A stretch of 64,000 bases of DNA. It comes from Burkholderia savannae (GTDB taxonomy: Bacteria; Pseudomonadota; Gammaproteobacteria; Burkholderiales; Burkholderiaceae). A program made the translations under genes and the position numbers. The notes beneath the pieces are model-generated. The model made no database searches. It was given only the letters and a program-made list of their open reading frames with translations, and had not been told where the DNA came from. Below, piece after piece: positions 34,653 through 44,109 of this stretch. The number at the start of each line of letters is the position of its first letter. The first letter of the stretch is position 1. The stretch covers positions 2,480,001-2,544,000 of the forward strand of contig NZ_CP013418.1 of NCBI RefSeq assembly GCF_001524445.2, read 5' to 3'.

Positions 34653-35558
34653 TCAGCCCGGCGCGTAACACGAGAGCCAGTCCTTGACGTAAAAGCACTT
34701 CCAGCTCGAGTTGATCGGCAGGTTGAGCGAAGGAGCGGGCGGCGTGGCCGGCGACGGCTTCGGATCGTTCGGCCCGCTCGCGCGGCTCGACTGATCGACG
34801 GACACCGGATAGGGGACGTTCGCGAGAATGCCGCCGTACTGCTTGCCGAGCACGAAGCCGACGGGCGTCACCAGCATGTAGGCGCCCGGATTGCCCGATG
34901 TCGCAGTCGACCACACGGGCTGCCCCTTGTTGTAGACGACGAGATTGCCGTCGGGCTGCATCGCGACGCTGTCCGACGCGAAGCTCTTGTTCCACAGGTA
35001 ATAGGTGACGTTGTTGAAGATCTGCAGCGATTGGCGTCCGTTGAGCACCGGGAAGTTCAGCCCGAACGGATAGCCGACGACCGTCGTGAGCGCGCCGCTA
35101 TTCGGCGTGATCGATGCGAACGGCCAGGTGAACGAAGGATAGCCGCCCTGCGGCGGATAGATCGCGACGACGCCGAAATCCTCGACGACCGCGTACGAGC
35201 CCGGAATGGGCGCGGGGCCGTAATACCAGTTGCTCCAGACGACGTCGTTCCCCGAATAGAATGCGAGCCGGCCGTCGGTCTGCATGACGAGCCGATCGCC
35301 TTTGCCCACGTAGAGCGCGCCCTCGGGCTTCGTTCCGAAGAATTGCGACATCGAGCTCGCGCCCCATGCCTGCGTCGGGAATTTATAGTGGAAATACAGC
35401 TTGCCGCTCGCGGCGTCGATGCCGAATGCGAAATTGCCGTTGTTCGACATCGCGTATTGCCCCGCGACCAATGTGCCGCCCGATGGAATGATCGCCCCCG
35501 CCATTGCCGACATCGATGAGCACAGCATCAACAAGAAAGCCAATGCGTATCTCTTCAT
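34653..35558 (-). CDS. Secreted tandem mannose-binding lectin, LlpA-like bacteriocin candidate (301 aa)
   Basis: Exported protein with a clear signal peptide (MKRYALAFLLMLCSSMSAMA, residues 1-20) followed by two B-type (monocot mannose-binding) lectin domains, about 22-125 and 128-255. The second carries an intact mannose-binding motif QPDGNLVVY (201-209); the first has the degenerate QTDGRLAFY (93-101) and NNGNFAFG. A Pro-rich linker (264-276) leads to a short tail with two cysteines (KCFY...LSCY). Tandem lectin domains plus a short C-terminal extension is the layout of LlpA lectin-like bacteriocins. It may instead be an adhesin or an environmental lectin. No immunity gene is expected for this class. 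Confidence 0.8.
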   Translation of the reverse strand: MKRYALAFLLMLCSSMSAMAGAIIPSGGTLVAGQYAMSNNGNFAFGIDAASGKLYFHYKFPTQAWGASSMSQFFGTKPEGALYVGKGDRLVMQTDGRLAFYSGNDVVWSNWYYGPAPIPGSYAVVEDFGVVAIYPPQGGYPSFTWPFASITPNSGALTTVVGYPFGLNFPVLNGRQSLQIFNNVTYYLWNKSFASDSVAMQPDGNLVVYNKGQPVWSTATSGNPGAYMLVTPVGFVLGKQYGGILANVPYPVSVDQSSRASGPNDPKPSPATPPAPSLNLPINSSWKCFYVKDWLSCYAPG

Positions 35559-35741
35559 GACGTGTTCCGATTTTTATTAGGATGTCATGCTAAGCATAGC
35601 GTGAACGAAAGGAACGTACAGGGAATTTTTAATGTGTTAATTAGGCAGCCTTAATGTGAACGGCGAGGTGGAATCATCGGCAGTGCCGTCGGCATCGACG
35701 CACGTCCGAAAGCCGATGCCGGTTCCGATCAGGAGGGCGTG

Positions 35742-37163
35742 ATGGATCTCGAAGAAGGCGTCAAAGTGCTTTATCCGTATGCGGCCGAATTCGGCGCGAT
35801 GCACGGCTTTCCCGAGCGCGGCATGCCGCGCGAGCGCTTGCTCGAAGAGCTGCGATCGATGGCCGCGCGCGAAGACTTCAAATGGGAACACGGCCGCTGC
35901 TCGGGCACGATGTACTGCGGCGATCACGAACATTATGCGTTCCTCAACGAAGCGTACGGGCTCTTCAGTCACGTCAACGCGTTGCAGCGCGACCTGTGCC
36001 CGAGCATGAACCGGATGGAAAGCGAGATCGTCGCGATGACGGTCGCACTGCTGCACGGCGAGGCCGTGACCGGGCATGACGGCGCGCATCGCGCATGCGG
36101 CGCGCTGAGCCTCGGCGGCACGGAGAGCATCCTGAACGCGACGCTCGCGTATCGCGACAAAGCGCGCGCCGAACGCGCAATCGTGCGGCCGCGGATGATC
36201 TGGCCCGCGTCGGCGCATCCCGCGTTTCGCAAGGCCGCGCATCTGTTCGGCATCGACGTGATCGTCGCGCCGGTCGATCCGCAAACGATGCGGGTCGACG
36301 TCGATTTCGTGCGCGATGCGATCGACGCCGATACCGTGATGATCGTCGGCTCGGCATGCAATTATCCGTACGGGACGATCGATCCGATCGAGGCGCTGTC
36401 CGACGTCGCGATCGACAAGCACGTGTGGCTGCATGTCGACGCTTGTCTCGGCGGCTGGATTCTGCCGTGGGGGGAAACGCTCGGCTATCCCGACATTCCG
36501 GTTTTCGATTTCCGCTTGCCCGGCGTCACGTCGATCTCGGCCGATACGCACAAATACGGCTACGGACCGAAAGGCGGCTCGGTGCTCGCGTGGCGCGACG
36601 CGAGCTTTCGCCGGCACCAGTACTTTTTGATGACCGACTGGGCGGGCGGCGTATACGGGTCGCCCGGTTTGGCCGGCAGCCGTTCGGGCGGCCTGATCGC
36701 CGCGACGTGGGCGGCGCTGCGCGGCCTCGGGCGCGAAGGATACCTGGCGCGCGCGAAGGCGATATTCGATACGGCGTTCGACATGCAGGCCGCCGTGCGC
36801 GCGATTCCGGAACTGCGCGTGCTCGGCAGGCCGACGTTCTGTTTCGCGTTCGCGTCGGACGCGTTCGACATCTATCACGTGAACGACTGCATGCGTCGGC
36901 ACGGCTGGCGCTTCAACGGGCTTCAGTGTCCGGACGCGCTGCACATGTGCGTGACGGGGCCGCAGACGCAGCCGGGCGTCGTCGAGCGATTCAGGCGGGA
37001 TCTCGGCGAGGCGGTCGACTATGCGCGACGCCACGCGGATGCGCGCCCGCAGTCGAGCGGCGTCTATGGCGGCGATTCGGCCGGGCTCGACTTGCGCGAC
37101 GATGCGCAGGCGAGAGCGTTCTTCACGCAGGTGCTCGATCTGTTTACCGACTGTCCGCTTTAG
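35742..37163 (+). CDS. Sphingosine-1-phosphate lyase-like PLP enzyme (473 aa)
   Basis: Group II PLP-dependent decarboxylase fold of the sphingosine-phosphate lyase branch, which splits a phosphorylated sphingoid base into an aldehyde and phosphoethanolamine. The PLP lysine is in SADTHKYGYGPKGGSVLAW; other blocks are GRCSGTMYCGDHEHY, LSLGGTESILNA and HVDACLGGWILPW. The N-terminal membrane anchor of eukaryotic lyases is absent, as in bacterial enzymes. AGGAGG lies five bases before the ATG; a GTG three bases earlier is possible but too close. Homologues in Legionella and in the B. pseudomallei group are linked to interference with host sphingolipid signalling. Confidence 0.9.
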   Translation: MDLEEGVKVLYPYAAEFGAMHGFPERGMPRERLLEELRSMAAREDFKWEHGRCSGTMYCGDHEHYAFLNEAYGLFSHVNALQRDLCPSMNRMESEIVAMTVALLHGEAVTGHDGAHRACGALSLGGTESILNATLAYRDKARAERAIVRPRMIWPASAHPAFRKAAHLFGIDVIVAPVDPQTMRVDVDFVRDAIDADTVMIVGSACNYPYGTIDPIEALSDVAIDKHVWLHVDACLGGWILPWGETLGYPDIPVFDFRLPGVTSISADTHKYGYGPKGGSVLAWRDASFRRHQYFLMTDWAGGVYGSPGLAGSRSGGLIAATWAALRGLGREGYLARAKAIFDTAFDMQAAVRAIPELRVLGRPTFCFAFASDAFDIYHVNDCMRRHGWRFNGLQCPDALHMCVTGPQTQPGVVERFRRDLGEAVDYARRHADARPQSSGVYGGDSAGLDLRDDAQARAFFTQVLDLFTDCPL

Positions 37164-37212
37164 GCCGCGATGCATGGAGCCGTGCGCGCCGATCGAGCGC
37201 GATGGTCGAGCG

Positions 37213-37641
37213 TCACGAGTCGCCGGTCGGTCCGTCCCAGCCGTCGAGATATTTCGGCAGTTCGTCGCGCACGTCGACGATTCGCTGCCGATAGAACAGA
37301 TGCATCGTCGGCCGCAGCGCGTCGGGCAGCTCGCCGCCCGTGGCGCGCGCGACGATCGCGTTCGGCACGACGCGCATGCCGAGCCGGTTCGTGCCGAACA
37401 CGGTTTCGCCGCAGGCTGCGCAGAACCTGCGGGACAGGTGCTTCGCCGGATGCGTGAACGTCGCGGCGTCGCCTTCGGCGACGGCGACTTGCTCGGCCGG
37501 CCAAGCGGTTGCCGACAGCATCGGCGCGCCGTAGAAATCGCGGCATGACGCGCAGTGGCAGTTGGCTCGCGCGGCCGGCTCGCCCGTCAGCGTCACGCCG
37601 ACGGCGCGGCATAGACATCGAATGGAACGCGTTGCGGTCAT
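37213..37641 (-). CDS. GFA-family (CENP-V/GFA domain) zinc protein (142 aa)
   Basis: Small zinc-binding protein of the glutathione-dependent formaldehyde-activating family. Cysteine pattern: CLCRAVG, NCHCASCRDF in the middle, then FCAACGETVFG. GGAG lies before the ATG at 37641; the frame opens earlier but without a ribosome-binding site. The function of most members is unknown and formaldehyde activation is established for very few. It converges with the lyase gene and is transcribed alone. Confidence 0.85.
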   Translation of the reverse strand: MTATRSIRCLCRAVGVTLTGEPAARANCHCASCRDFYGAPMLSATAWPAEQVAVAEGDAATFTHPAKHLSRRFCAACGETVFGTNRLGMRVVPNAIVARATGGELPDALRPTMHLFYRQRIVDVRDELPKYLDGWDGPTGDS

Positions 37642-37827
37642 CTCGTCTCCAGCGGTGAGCCGGCGAGTATAAGACAAGCGCCGCGCGCTTCGGCGTGAAC
37701 AAGATGCGTTGCGCGCGGCCGGCTCGTCGGCGAATCGGATCGCCGCGCGCGGGTTCGTCGAGCGACGGACGCTCGCTGGCGCGGGCGTGTCGCCGCGCCG
37801 CCGGCATCGATCGCGCCGACGCCTGCC

Positions 37828-38145
37828 TTAATCGAAATCGAACATGTCGAACAGCGATTTCTTTTTCCGATACCCGCCGTGTTGCGGCCGGTAATGACCG
37901 TCGTGCTCGTACCCGTCATGCCGGCGCCGATCGTCGTGCGCGTTGTGCGCGGGCGGCGCTTCGCGGGCGGTATCGCGCGCGGCGTCGCGTCGACGCTCGC
38001 CTGCATCGTCGTCGGCACGGGCCATGAGCTTGTCGAGCTCGCCGCGGTCGAGCCATACGCCGCGGCACGCCGGGCAGTAGTCGATCTCGATCGATTGCCG
38101 TTCTGTCATCAGCAGCTCGGGCGTCACGCAAACAGGGCATTTCAT
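37828..38145 (-). CDS. Zinc-ribbon (zf-TFIIB family) protein (105 aa)
   Basis: N-terminal zinc ribbon CPVC...YCPACRGVWLDRGELDKL, the zf-TFIIB signature, followed by a highly charged His/Arg/Asp-rich tail (residues about 45-90) and a C-terminal KKKSLFDMFDFD. AAGGAG precedes the ATG at 38145. These small proteins are widespread and of unknown function. The gene points in the same direction as TerC, 174 bases away. Confidence 0.85.
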   Translation of the reverse strand: MKCPVCVTPELLMTERQSIEIDYCPACRGVWLDRGELDKLMARADDDAGERRRDAARDTAREAPPAHNAHDDRRRHDGYEHDGHYRPQHGGYRKKKSLFDMFDFD

Positions 38146-38319
38146 CGTGCAACTCCTTTCGAGGGCGCGCGGACGAGCCGCGCTTCGTTTCCCGCCGCGC
38201 GTCCGGCACGGCCAGGCGGCGCGACGTTTCGCTTCGTACGGCCCGATCGAGCCGGGCCGTGCAAGCAGTTCGCACCGCACTGCACTGCATCGCGTCACGT
38301 CACGTCGCGCGGCGGCGCG

Positions 38320-39075
38320 TCACTGCACGGCGATCCGCTTCGCGTGCTTTTCCTTCGCGCGCCGCGCGAGCATGTTCATTCCTTCGACGAAGGCGGAGAA
38401 CGCCATCGCCGCGTAGATGTAGCCCTTCGGCACGTGCGAGCCGAAGCCTTCCGCGATCAGCGTCATGCCGATCACCATCAGGAAGCTGAGCGCGAGCATC
38501 ACGATGGTCGGGTTGCGGTCGATGAAGCGCGCGAGCGGGCCGGCTGCGAACAGCATCGCCGTGACGGCGGCGATCACCGCGACGAACATGATCGGGACGT
38601 GCGTCGTCATGCCGACCGCGGTGACGATGCTGTCGATCGAGAACACGATGTCGAGCATCAGGATCTGGCTGACCGCAGCCCAAGTCGTCAGGCCGGCGGC
38701 GTTCGTCGGGCCGGCTTCGTTCGAGCCGTCGTGCGACACGTGGTGATGCATCTCCTTCGTCGCCTTCCAGACGAGGAACAGGCCGCCCGAGATCAGGATC
38801 AGGTCGCGCCACGAGAACGCGTGATCGAACAGCGTGAATACCGGCTCGGTGAGCCGCGCGATCCATGCGACCGTGCCGAGCAGCGCGAGTCGAAAGATCA
38901 GCGCGAGCCCGATGCCGAGGCGCCGCGTGCGTTCGCGCTGCGCTTCGGGCAGCTTGTTGCTCAGGATCGAGATGAAGATCAGGTTGTCGATGCCGAGCAC
39001 GATCTCCATCGCGACGAGCGTCACGAGCGCGGCCCAGACGGCGGGATCGGCGGCGAGGGTCAGCAGGTAGTCCAT
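38320..39075 (-). CDS. TerC-family integral membrane protein (251 aa)
   Basis: Inner-membrane protein with about seven transmembrane helices. The TerC signatures are [21 protein letters not shown] at the N-terminus and [19 protein letters not shown] in the second half, each with the conserved acidic residues inside helices. Relatives are linked to tellurium resistance and to manganese export of exported metalloproteins. It is divergent from a LysR-type gene 137 bases away, which may regulate it. Confidence 0.9.
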   Translation of the reverse strand: MDYLLTLAADPAVWAALVTLVAMEIVLGIDNLIFISILSNKLPEAQRERTRRLGIGLALIFRLALLGTVAWIARLTEPVFTLFDHAFSWRDLILISGGLFLVWKATKEMHHHVSHDGSNEAGPTNAAGLTTWAAVSQILMLDIVFSIDSIVTAVGMTTHVPIMFVAVIAAVTAMLFAAGPLARFIDRNPTIVMLALSFLMVIGMTLIAEGFGSHVPKGYIYAAMAFSAFVEGMNMLARRAKEKHAKRIAVQ

Positions 39076-39212
39076 GTGCGGTGTCGGACGGGGTGTCCGT
39101 CGAATGTCGAAGTCGTGATGATCGGCGCTTTCATGTTTCGAAAAAATCAGTTGAAATCTGATCTATCATTCGGTTTTTACGAAGTATCGATGACGATGGG
39201 GGCGAGGGCGCG

Positions 39213-40094
39213 ATGCTGAATTTTCGCCATCTGTACTACTTCTGGGTCGTCGTGAAGGAGGGCGGCTTCGCGCGCGCGGCCGGGCGGCTCGACATGGCCG
39301 TGCAGACGATCAGCGCGCAGGTGCGCGAGCTGGAAAGATCGATCGGGCATCAGCTGTTGAAGCCGTCGGGGCGGGGCGTGGCGATGACGGACGCGGGGCA
39401 GGCCGCGTTCGCGCGCGCCGAGGAGATCTTCCGGATCGGGCAACTGATCGAGGACGAGGTGCGCGAAGCGGCGCGCGGGGAGGGCGCGCGGCTCGCGGTC
39501 GGGCTGACGGACGGCATTTCGAAGCTCACCGCGCACGCGGCGCTCGAGCCCGCGCTCGCGGCGCCGTCGCTGCGGCTGCTTTGCCATGACGGCGAATACG
39601 AGGAACTGCTCGCTGAGCTCGCATTGCACCGGCTCGATCTGGTGCTCGCGGGCGAGCCCGCGCCGCGCCGCGCGAACCTGCGGCTCGCGAGCGAGCGGAT
39701 CGTCGCGTCGCCCGTCGACTGGTACGGGCCGACCGCGATGGCATCGGCGGCGCGCGGCCGCTTTCCGCAGTGCCTGGCGGACCTGCCGGTGCTGTTGCCG
39801 ACCGGGCACGCGGTGCTGCGCATGCGGCTCGATCGCTGGTTCGACGCGCACGGCATCCGGCCGCGGATCGTCGGCGAATTCGAGGACAGCGCGCTGATGG
39901 CCGTGTTCGCCGCGCGCGGTCTGGGCGTGTTTCCGCTGAGCGAGCCGGGCGCGGGCGACGTCGCGCTGCTGCGCGGGTTGAGGCGGCTCGGGCGCGCTGA
40001 CGGCGTGACCGAGGAGATCTACGCGATCCGCTCGCAACGCGGGCAGCATCATCCGCTCGTCGCGCAGGTGCTGGCCGCGGCGGCGCGAGGGTGA
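39213..40094 (+). CDS. LysR-family transcriptional regulator, NhaR-like (293 aa)
   Basis: N-terminal winged helix-turn-helix: MLNFRHLYYFWVVVKEGGFA, then RLDMAVQTISAQVRELERSI. The start MLNFRHLYYFW is the typical beginning of NhaR-type regulators of sodium and cation transport genes. The C-terminal effector domain (residues about 90-290) is intact. It lies divergent from terC, fitting a role in ion-responsive control of that gene. Confidence 0.9.
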   Translation: MLNFRHLYYFWVVVKEGGFARAAGRLDMAVQTISAQVRELERSIGHQLLKPSGRGVAMTDAGQAAFARAEEIFRIGQLIEDEVREAARGEGARLAVGLTDGISKLTAHAALEPALAAPSLRLLCHDGEYEELLAELALHRLDLVLAGEPAPRRANLRLASERIVASPVDWYGPTAMASAARGRFPQCLADLPVLLPTGHAVLRMRLDRWFDAHGIRPRIVGEFEDSALMAVFAARGLGVFPLSEPGAGDVALLRGLRRLGRADGVTEEIYAIRSQRGQHHPLVAQVLAAAARG

Positions 40095-40804
40095 GCCGCA
40101 TGATCGTGCGCGGCCGGCCGTGTGCCGACGCGCACGTCGCGGTCGTTCGCGAGTGTCCCGAGCGCCGTGCTCGCCGTGCTTGCTGTTGCCGCGCTCGCCG
40201 GCCTCGACCGGCCTCGCCCGGCCGACGCGAACCGCGTGCATCGGCGACGATGCGCGCTCGGGCGACCGTTGTTGCAGCCTGGTTGAGAAGTTGCCGTTCG
40301 ATGTCGTCGCGTCTTGTTCCGCGGCGCGTCCTGGCCGACGCGGAAGGCGAACGGCGAACGGGACGCCGGCTTTCGCCGACCGTCGCCCTCGGTTGGCTGA
40401 GACGCATTGGCTTGCGAAGCCTTCGTGTGCATTCGTGCAATACGTCCCGCTTGCTGTCGATCGTGAACGTGCGGCCTCTTTCTTCGACCGCCGCGCTTGC
40501 CGATCCTTTGCTTGCGATTGCGTTTCCGCCTGCAATGGCGGGCGCTGCGAATCCGTCCAGTGCCGGCGACGAAGCTTATCGCCGAGACGTCGGCGCGTTC
40601 GGATATGTCACCTAACGCGCCGCATTTGCACGGGTCGTCAAGCGTTCACCCCTGCGGAAGTCCGGCGACGCGGCGCACGTGGGACGGCGGCCGCTTGCAC
40701 TTCATCGCGCCCGACGCCGCCGCTTCCGCCGTTGCATCCGGCGCCGATCGGTTCGGACGGGCGGCCCATCGACGCAGTCGATCCGAGAATTTTCCAAAAA
40801 GGGC
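40095..40804. other. Intergenic region before tRNA-Val, no gene seen
   Basis: About 700 bases. Open frames are Arg-rich shadows without ribosome-binding sites or families. No strong hairpin with T-run was found behind the LysR gene. Confidence 0.45.
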
Positions 40805-40833
40805 TTGTGTGCGCGTGCGAGGCTCTCTATAAT
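40805..40833 (+). promoter_or_regulatory. Sigma-70 promoter of the tRNA-Val gene
   Basis: -35 TTGTGT (40805-40810), 17-base spacer, perfect -10 TATAAT (40828-40833), placed 13 bases before the tRNA. Confidence 0.75.
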
Positions 40834-40846
40834 TCGCGCCTCACAC

Positions 40847-40923
40847 AGGCTCGTAGCTCAGTTGGTTAGAGCACCACCTTGACATGGTGGGGGTCGTTGG
40901 TTCGAATCCAATCGAGCCTACCA
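40847..40923 (+). tRNA. tRNA-Val, anticodon GAC
   Basis: Full cloverleaf of 77 bases including encoded CCA. The acceptor AGGCTCG pairs with CGAGCCT, the D arm is GCTC...GAGC, the anticodon stem CCACC/GGTGG holds loop TTGACAT (anticodon GAC), and the T arm is GTTGG-TTCGAAT-CCAAT. It is a single tRNA gene. No integrase gene is seen next to it, so there is no sign that it serves as an integration site here. Confidence 0.97.
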
Positions 40924-40934
40924 ACGCACATCGG

Positions 40935-40996
40935 ACGCGGATGAACAGCGCAGCAAAGCCCTCTTGGGCGAGCGCTTTCATCCGCGTTCTTCTTCA
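40935..40996 (+). terminator. Long-stem terminator behind tRNA-Val
   Basis: ACGCGGATGAA (40935-40945) pairs with TTCATCCGCGT (40977-40987). AGCGC/GCGCT continues the stem after a one-base bulge, and a small GCCC-TCTT-GGGC hairpin sits in the loop. The tail is the pyrimidine run TCTTCTTC. Confidence 0.7.
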
Positions 40997-41301
40997 TGCA
41001 GCGCTCGACGCTCGTCCTTCGCATCGACGGGGCGGTCCGCGCGGTTTCTCGCATTCTTCAATTTTCGGCATGACGTTCGACGCGCGGCGCGGTGGGTGAT
41101 CGCACATCGCATAGGCATGTGCGATCGCGTACGTGCGTTGATGTCACGCCGTGCTCCGAGCATCGGAATCGCGGAGTGGCGTGCGTTCGGCGGATGGGCG
41201 GGTTGCATCGAACGGCGCGTGAATCGCATCACATCGCGCATTGCCTGCGGAGCATCGCGCGTCATGCCGCGCGCGTGCCTCGCACGCGGTACGCTACTGG
41301 C

Positions 41302-41415
41302 GCACCACGCACCACGCACCACGCACCACGCACCACGCACCACGCACCGCGCACCACGCGTCACACGTCACACGTCACACGTCACACGTCACACGTCACA
41401 CGTCACACGTCACAA
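41302..41415. repeat. Compound heptanucleotide tandem repeat
   Basis: Eight GCACCAC units (41302-41357, the seventh being GCACCGC) run into about eight GTCACAC units (41360-41415, the last imperfect). The second unit looks derived from the first. It is noncoding, in the gap (40997-41647) between the tRNA terminator and the epimerase gene; nothing else is visible in that gap. A likely variable-number locus. Confidence 0.9.
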
Positions 41416-41647
41416 GCGCCGCGTCACCGCTGGCGACAGCGCCGCCCCGTCGGACACTGCGTCGCGCGCGGCCCGTGTTCGCAGCCGCACGCGCCGCACC
41501 CGATGCAGCCTCCGCCGATCCGCGCCGGCAGCGACGTGACACGCCGCCGCCCGATCACCGGATGGCAGCCGCGCGCGCACGCGCACACGTTGCCCGCCCG
41601 GGCGCTCGCGCAGACGTCGCGGCCCGCGTGCCGCCAGACGATCACGT

Positions 41648-42868
41648 TCACGCCGACCTCAGCGCGCGCAAGCCGAGCGCGAGCGCGTTGCATGGCGCTT
41701 CGATCGCGGCGAGCGGGAAGTGCGCCGTGTCGGTCGCGTACGGCATGTTCAGCAGCGCATGGACGATCCGCTCGCTCGCGTGGCCGTCGCCGTACGGATT
41801 CGACGCGCGCGACATTTCGTCGTACGCATCGTCGTCGTCGAGTAGCCGCGACGCCTCGCCCACGATCCGCTCGGTGTTCGTGCCGACGAGCCGCGCGGTG
41901 CCCGCCTGGATCGCCTCCGGCCGTTCGGTCGTGTCGCGCGTGACGAGCACCGGCTTGCCGAGCGCGGGCCCTTCTTCCTGGATGCCGCCCGAATCGGTGA
42001 TGATGAAATGCGCGCGCGACATCAGGAATACGAACGACAGATATTCCTGCGGCGCGATCAGATGGATGTTCGGCAGCCCGTCGAGCAGCGAGTGCGCCGG
42101 CTTCTGCACGTTCGGATTCAGATGCAGCGGATAGATGAAGCGCACGTGCGGATAATGCAGCGCGAGCGTGCGCAGCGCGTCGCAGAAATGCGCGAACGGC
42201 TCGCCGAAGCTCTCGCGCCGATGGCCGGTGATCAGCACGACGCGCTCGTCTCGGCCGAGGAACGGAAACTGCGCGGCGATTTCGCGGGAAAGCGGCGCGT
42301 CGGCGTCGAGCATGCGCTTCACGTCCTGCAATGCGTCGATCACCGTGTTGCCGGTCAGCACGACGCCCTGCGTCGGCACGCCTTCGCTGAACAGATTGTG
42401 CTGCGCGCGCTCGGTCGGCGCGAAGTGCCACGACGACACCGCGTCAGTCACGCGGCGGTTCAGCTCCTCGGGCCACGGCGACCAGATGTCGCCGCTGCGC
42501 AGCCCCGCTTCGACGTGGCCGATCGGCAAGTAGCGGTAGAACGCGGCGAGGCTCACCGCGAGCGTCGTCGTCGTGTCGCCGTGCACGAGCACGACGTCCG
42601 GATCGAAATCGTCGAACACGGCGCCGATCGTCTGAAGGATTCCTGTCGTCACGTCGGTCAGCGTCTGGCTTTGGCGCATCACGTTCAGATCGTACGCGGG
42701 CGCGATGTCGAACAGCGAGAGCACCTGGTCGAGCATCTGGCGATGTTGCGCGGTCACGCACACGCGTGCGTCGACGTCGGCTCGCGCCTGCAGCGCACGC
42801 ACGAGCGGCGCCATCTTGATGGCCTCGGGACGAGTGCCGAACGCAAGCAGGATTTTCTTCATCTTCAT
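41648..42868 (-). CDS. wecB: UDP-N-acetylglucosamine 2-epimerase, non-hydrolysing (406 aa)
   Basis: Interconverts UDP-GlcNAc and UDP-ManNAc. Family marks are [17 protein letters not shown] at the start, [33 protein letters not shown] and [20 protein letters not shown]. Length is slightly above the usual 375 residues. Two in-frame ATGs (42868 and 42862) are possible starts. It is divergent from the polysaccharide synthase operon with a 1.2-kb gap, so its UDP-ManNAc (or the reverse reaction) may feed that polymer or another surface glycan. Confidence 0.92.
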   Translation of the reverse strand: MKMKKILLAFGTRPEAIKMAPLVRALQARADVDARVCVTAQHRQMLDQVLSLFDIAPAYDLNVMRQSQTLTDVTTGILQTIGAVFDDFDPDVVLVHGDTTTTLAVSLAAFYRYLPIGHVEAGLRSGDIWSPWPEELNRRVTDAVSSWHFAPTERAQHNLFSEGVPTQGVVLTGNTVIDALQDVKRMLDADAPLSREIAAQFPFLGRDERVVLITGHRRESFGEPFAHFCDALRTLALHYPHVRFIYPLHLNPNVQKPAHSLLDGLPNIHLIAPQEYLSFVFLMSRAHFIITDSGGIQEEGPALGKPVLVTRDTTERPEAIQAGTARLVGTNTERIVGEASRLLDDDDAYDEMSRASNPYGDGHASERIVHALLNMPYATDTAHFPLAAIEAPCNALALGLRALRSA

Positions 42869-44109
42869 CCCCGATTCACGGTTGTTCCGGTCGATCGGGC
42901 ACGCGGCGCGGCGGCCGCGTGCCGTGAAGCTCGACGTGCGAGCGAACGGCGCGCGCGAACGGCGTCGCGCGATCGGACGCGCGACGCGGTCCGCCGCGCG
43001 TCGCGCGACGGTATTTCGACGTCCGTGCGCAGCGTGTCCGCGACGATTCGTCGTGCGAATCGCATCGCGACCGGCTGGCTCGGCCGTGGCGATTGGGCGG
43101 TCACGTCATGTATCGCTCCTCGTGGTCTCGGGATTGGCGCCGCGTCGCGGTGCACGACCGCGTGCGCCGCATGTGGCACACCGTTTCGTCCTTTGAGCAA
43201 TATTTAAACCAGCATCGTCGCCGCCAAGGCGGACGGCGCCGGCCGCGGGCCCGGCGCGCGGGAACGTCTCGCGGCTGTTACGGCGCATTACCGCTTTGCC
43301 CGGCGCGGCATGCAGGCGCCGCTTGCGGCGTCTCGGCGGCACATGGATGCGGCCGCGCAACGCCGGCCGCGCATCCATGACGACGTTCGCCGAAAACCTT
43401 TGGGCGCTTGGGTTCCGCGCTCGCGCGCGGCTTTCGGGCACACCGCGCGACGAATGCCGCGCGGCGGAGTTCGTCAGGGATTTCCCGGCCGCGCTCGGCC
43501 GAAGGCGGGCTGCCGGCGCCGCCTTCGCGAAACGTTTCGATTCTGAAACGCGGCCGCTTCGCAGGTTTCGCGGACGCGAGAGACATGCCGCGTACGCGCG
43601 CCGGAGTCAATCGTTTGCGGCGGGCTCGCATGCCGCGCGCGCCGCGACGACGGAACTGCGTGCGCGTTCCCGTTGCGATGGCGCGCGGGCGCGGCGCGGC
43701 CGCTCGGCGTATGCGCGCATGCGATCGCGCGTTGCGCGACGCACGCCGTCTTGCGAGCGACGGCGGCCCCGGCGTTGATTCGCCGATGAATCAAAACGCG
43801 TCGCGCGCGTCGTCGCGCGAACCCGCGCTTCGCCTCGAAACCCTTGTCGCGCGGACTTTTCCGGGCGATGGCTCGCCCTTTGCTTTGAACCAGCGCAGAT
43901 CCGTTCCGACGCGATTCGACGACAACACACCAAAGGAACGGCCGATGTGACGAAGCCGGAAACCGGCGGCGCGGCGCGTGTTCCGCGCGGCGTCGACGCG
44001 CGACATGCGACATGCCGCATGCGACGCGCGCGCGGCGCGCAGCGCCGGTTTCCTTTTGCACGTCCGTGCGGGGGCGAGCGCAAGCCGCTGCCGACACGGG
44101 CACGGGGAC
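42869..44109. other. 1.2-kb divergent region between epimerase and polysaccharide operon
   Basis: No convincing gene: frames here are Arg/Ala-rich shadows. It contains an imperfect inverted repeat (43342-43379). The size suggests a complex regulatory region for the two divergent units. Confidence 0.45.
43342..43379. repeat. Imperfect inverted repeat in the polysaccharide regulatory region
   Basis: CATGGATGC (43342-43350) and GCATCCATG (43371-43379) are exactly complementary. Inside them GGCC/GGCC continues the stem past a two-base bulge. No T-run. Operator or mRNA structure. Confidence 0.55.

Noticed and set aside
40847..40923. tRNA-Val as integration site of a genomic island
   Set aside because: No integrase, no 3' tRNA fragment repeat found in the window; the flanking DNA has host composition.
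41302..41415. CRISPR-like array
   Set aside because: Units are seven bases with no spacers, so it is a simple tandem repeat; no cas genes are present.
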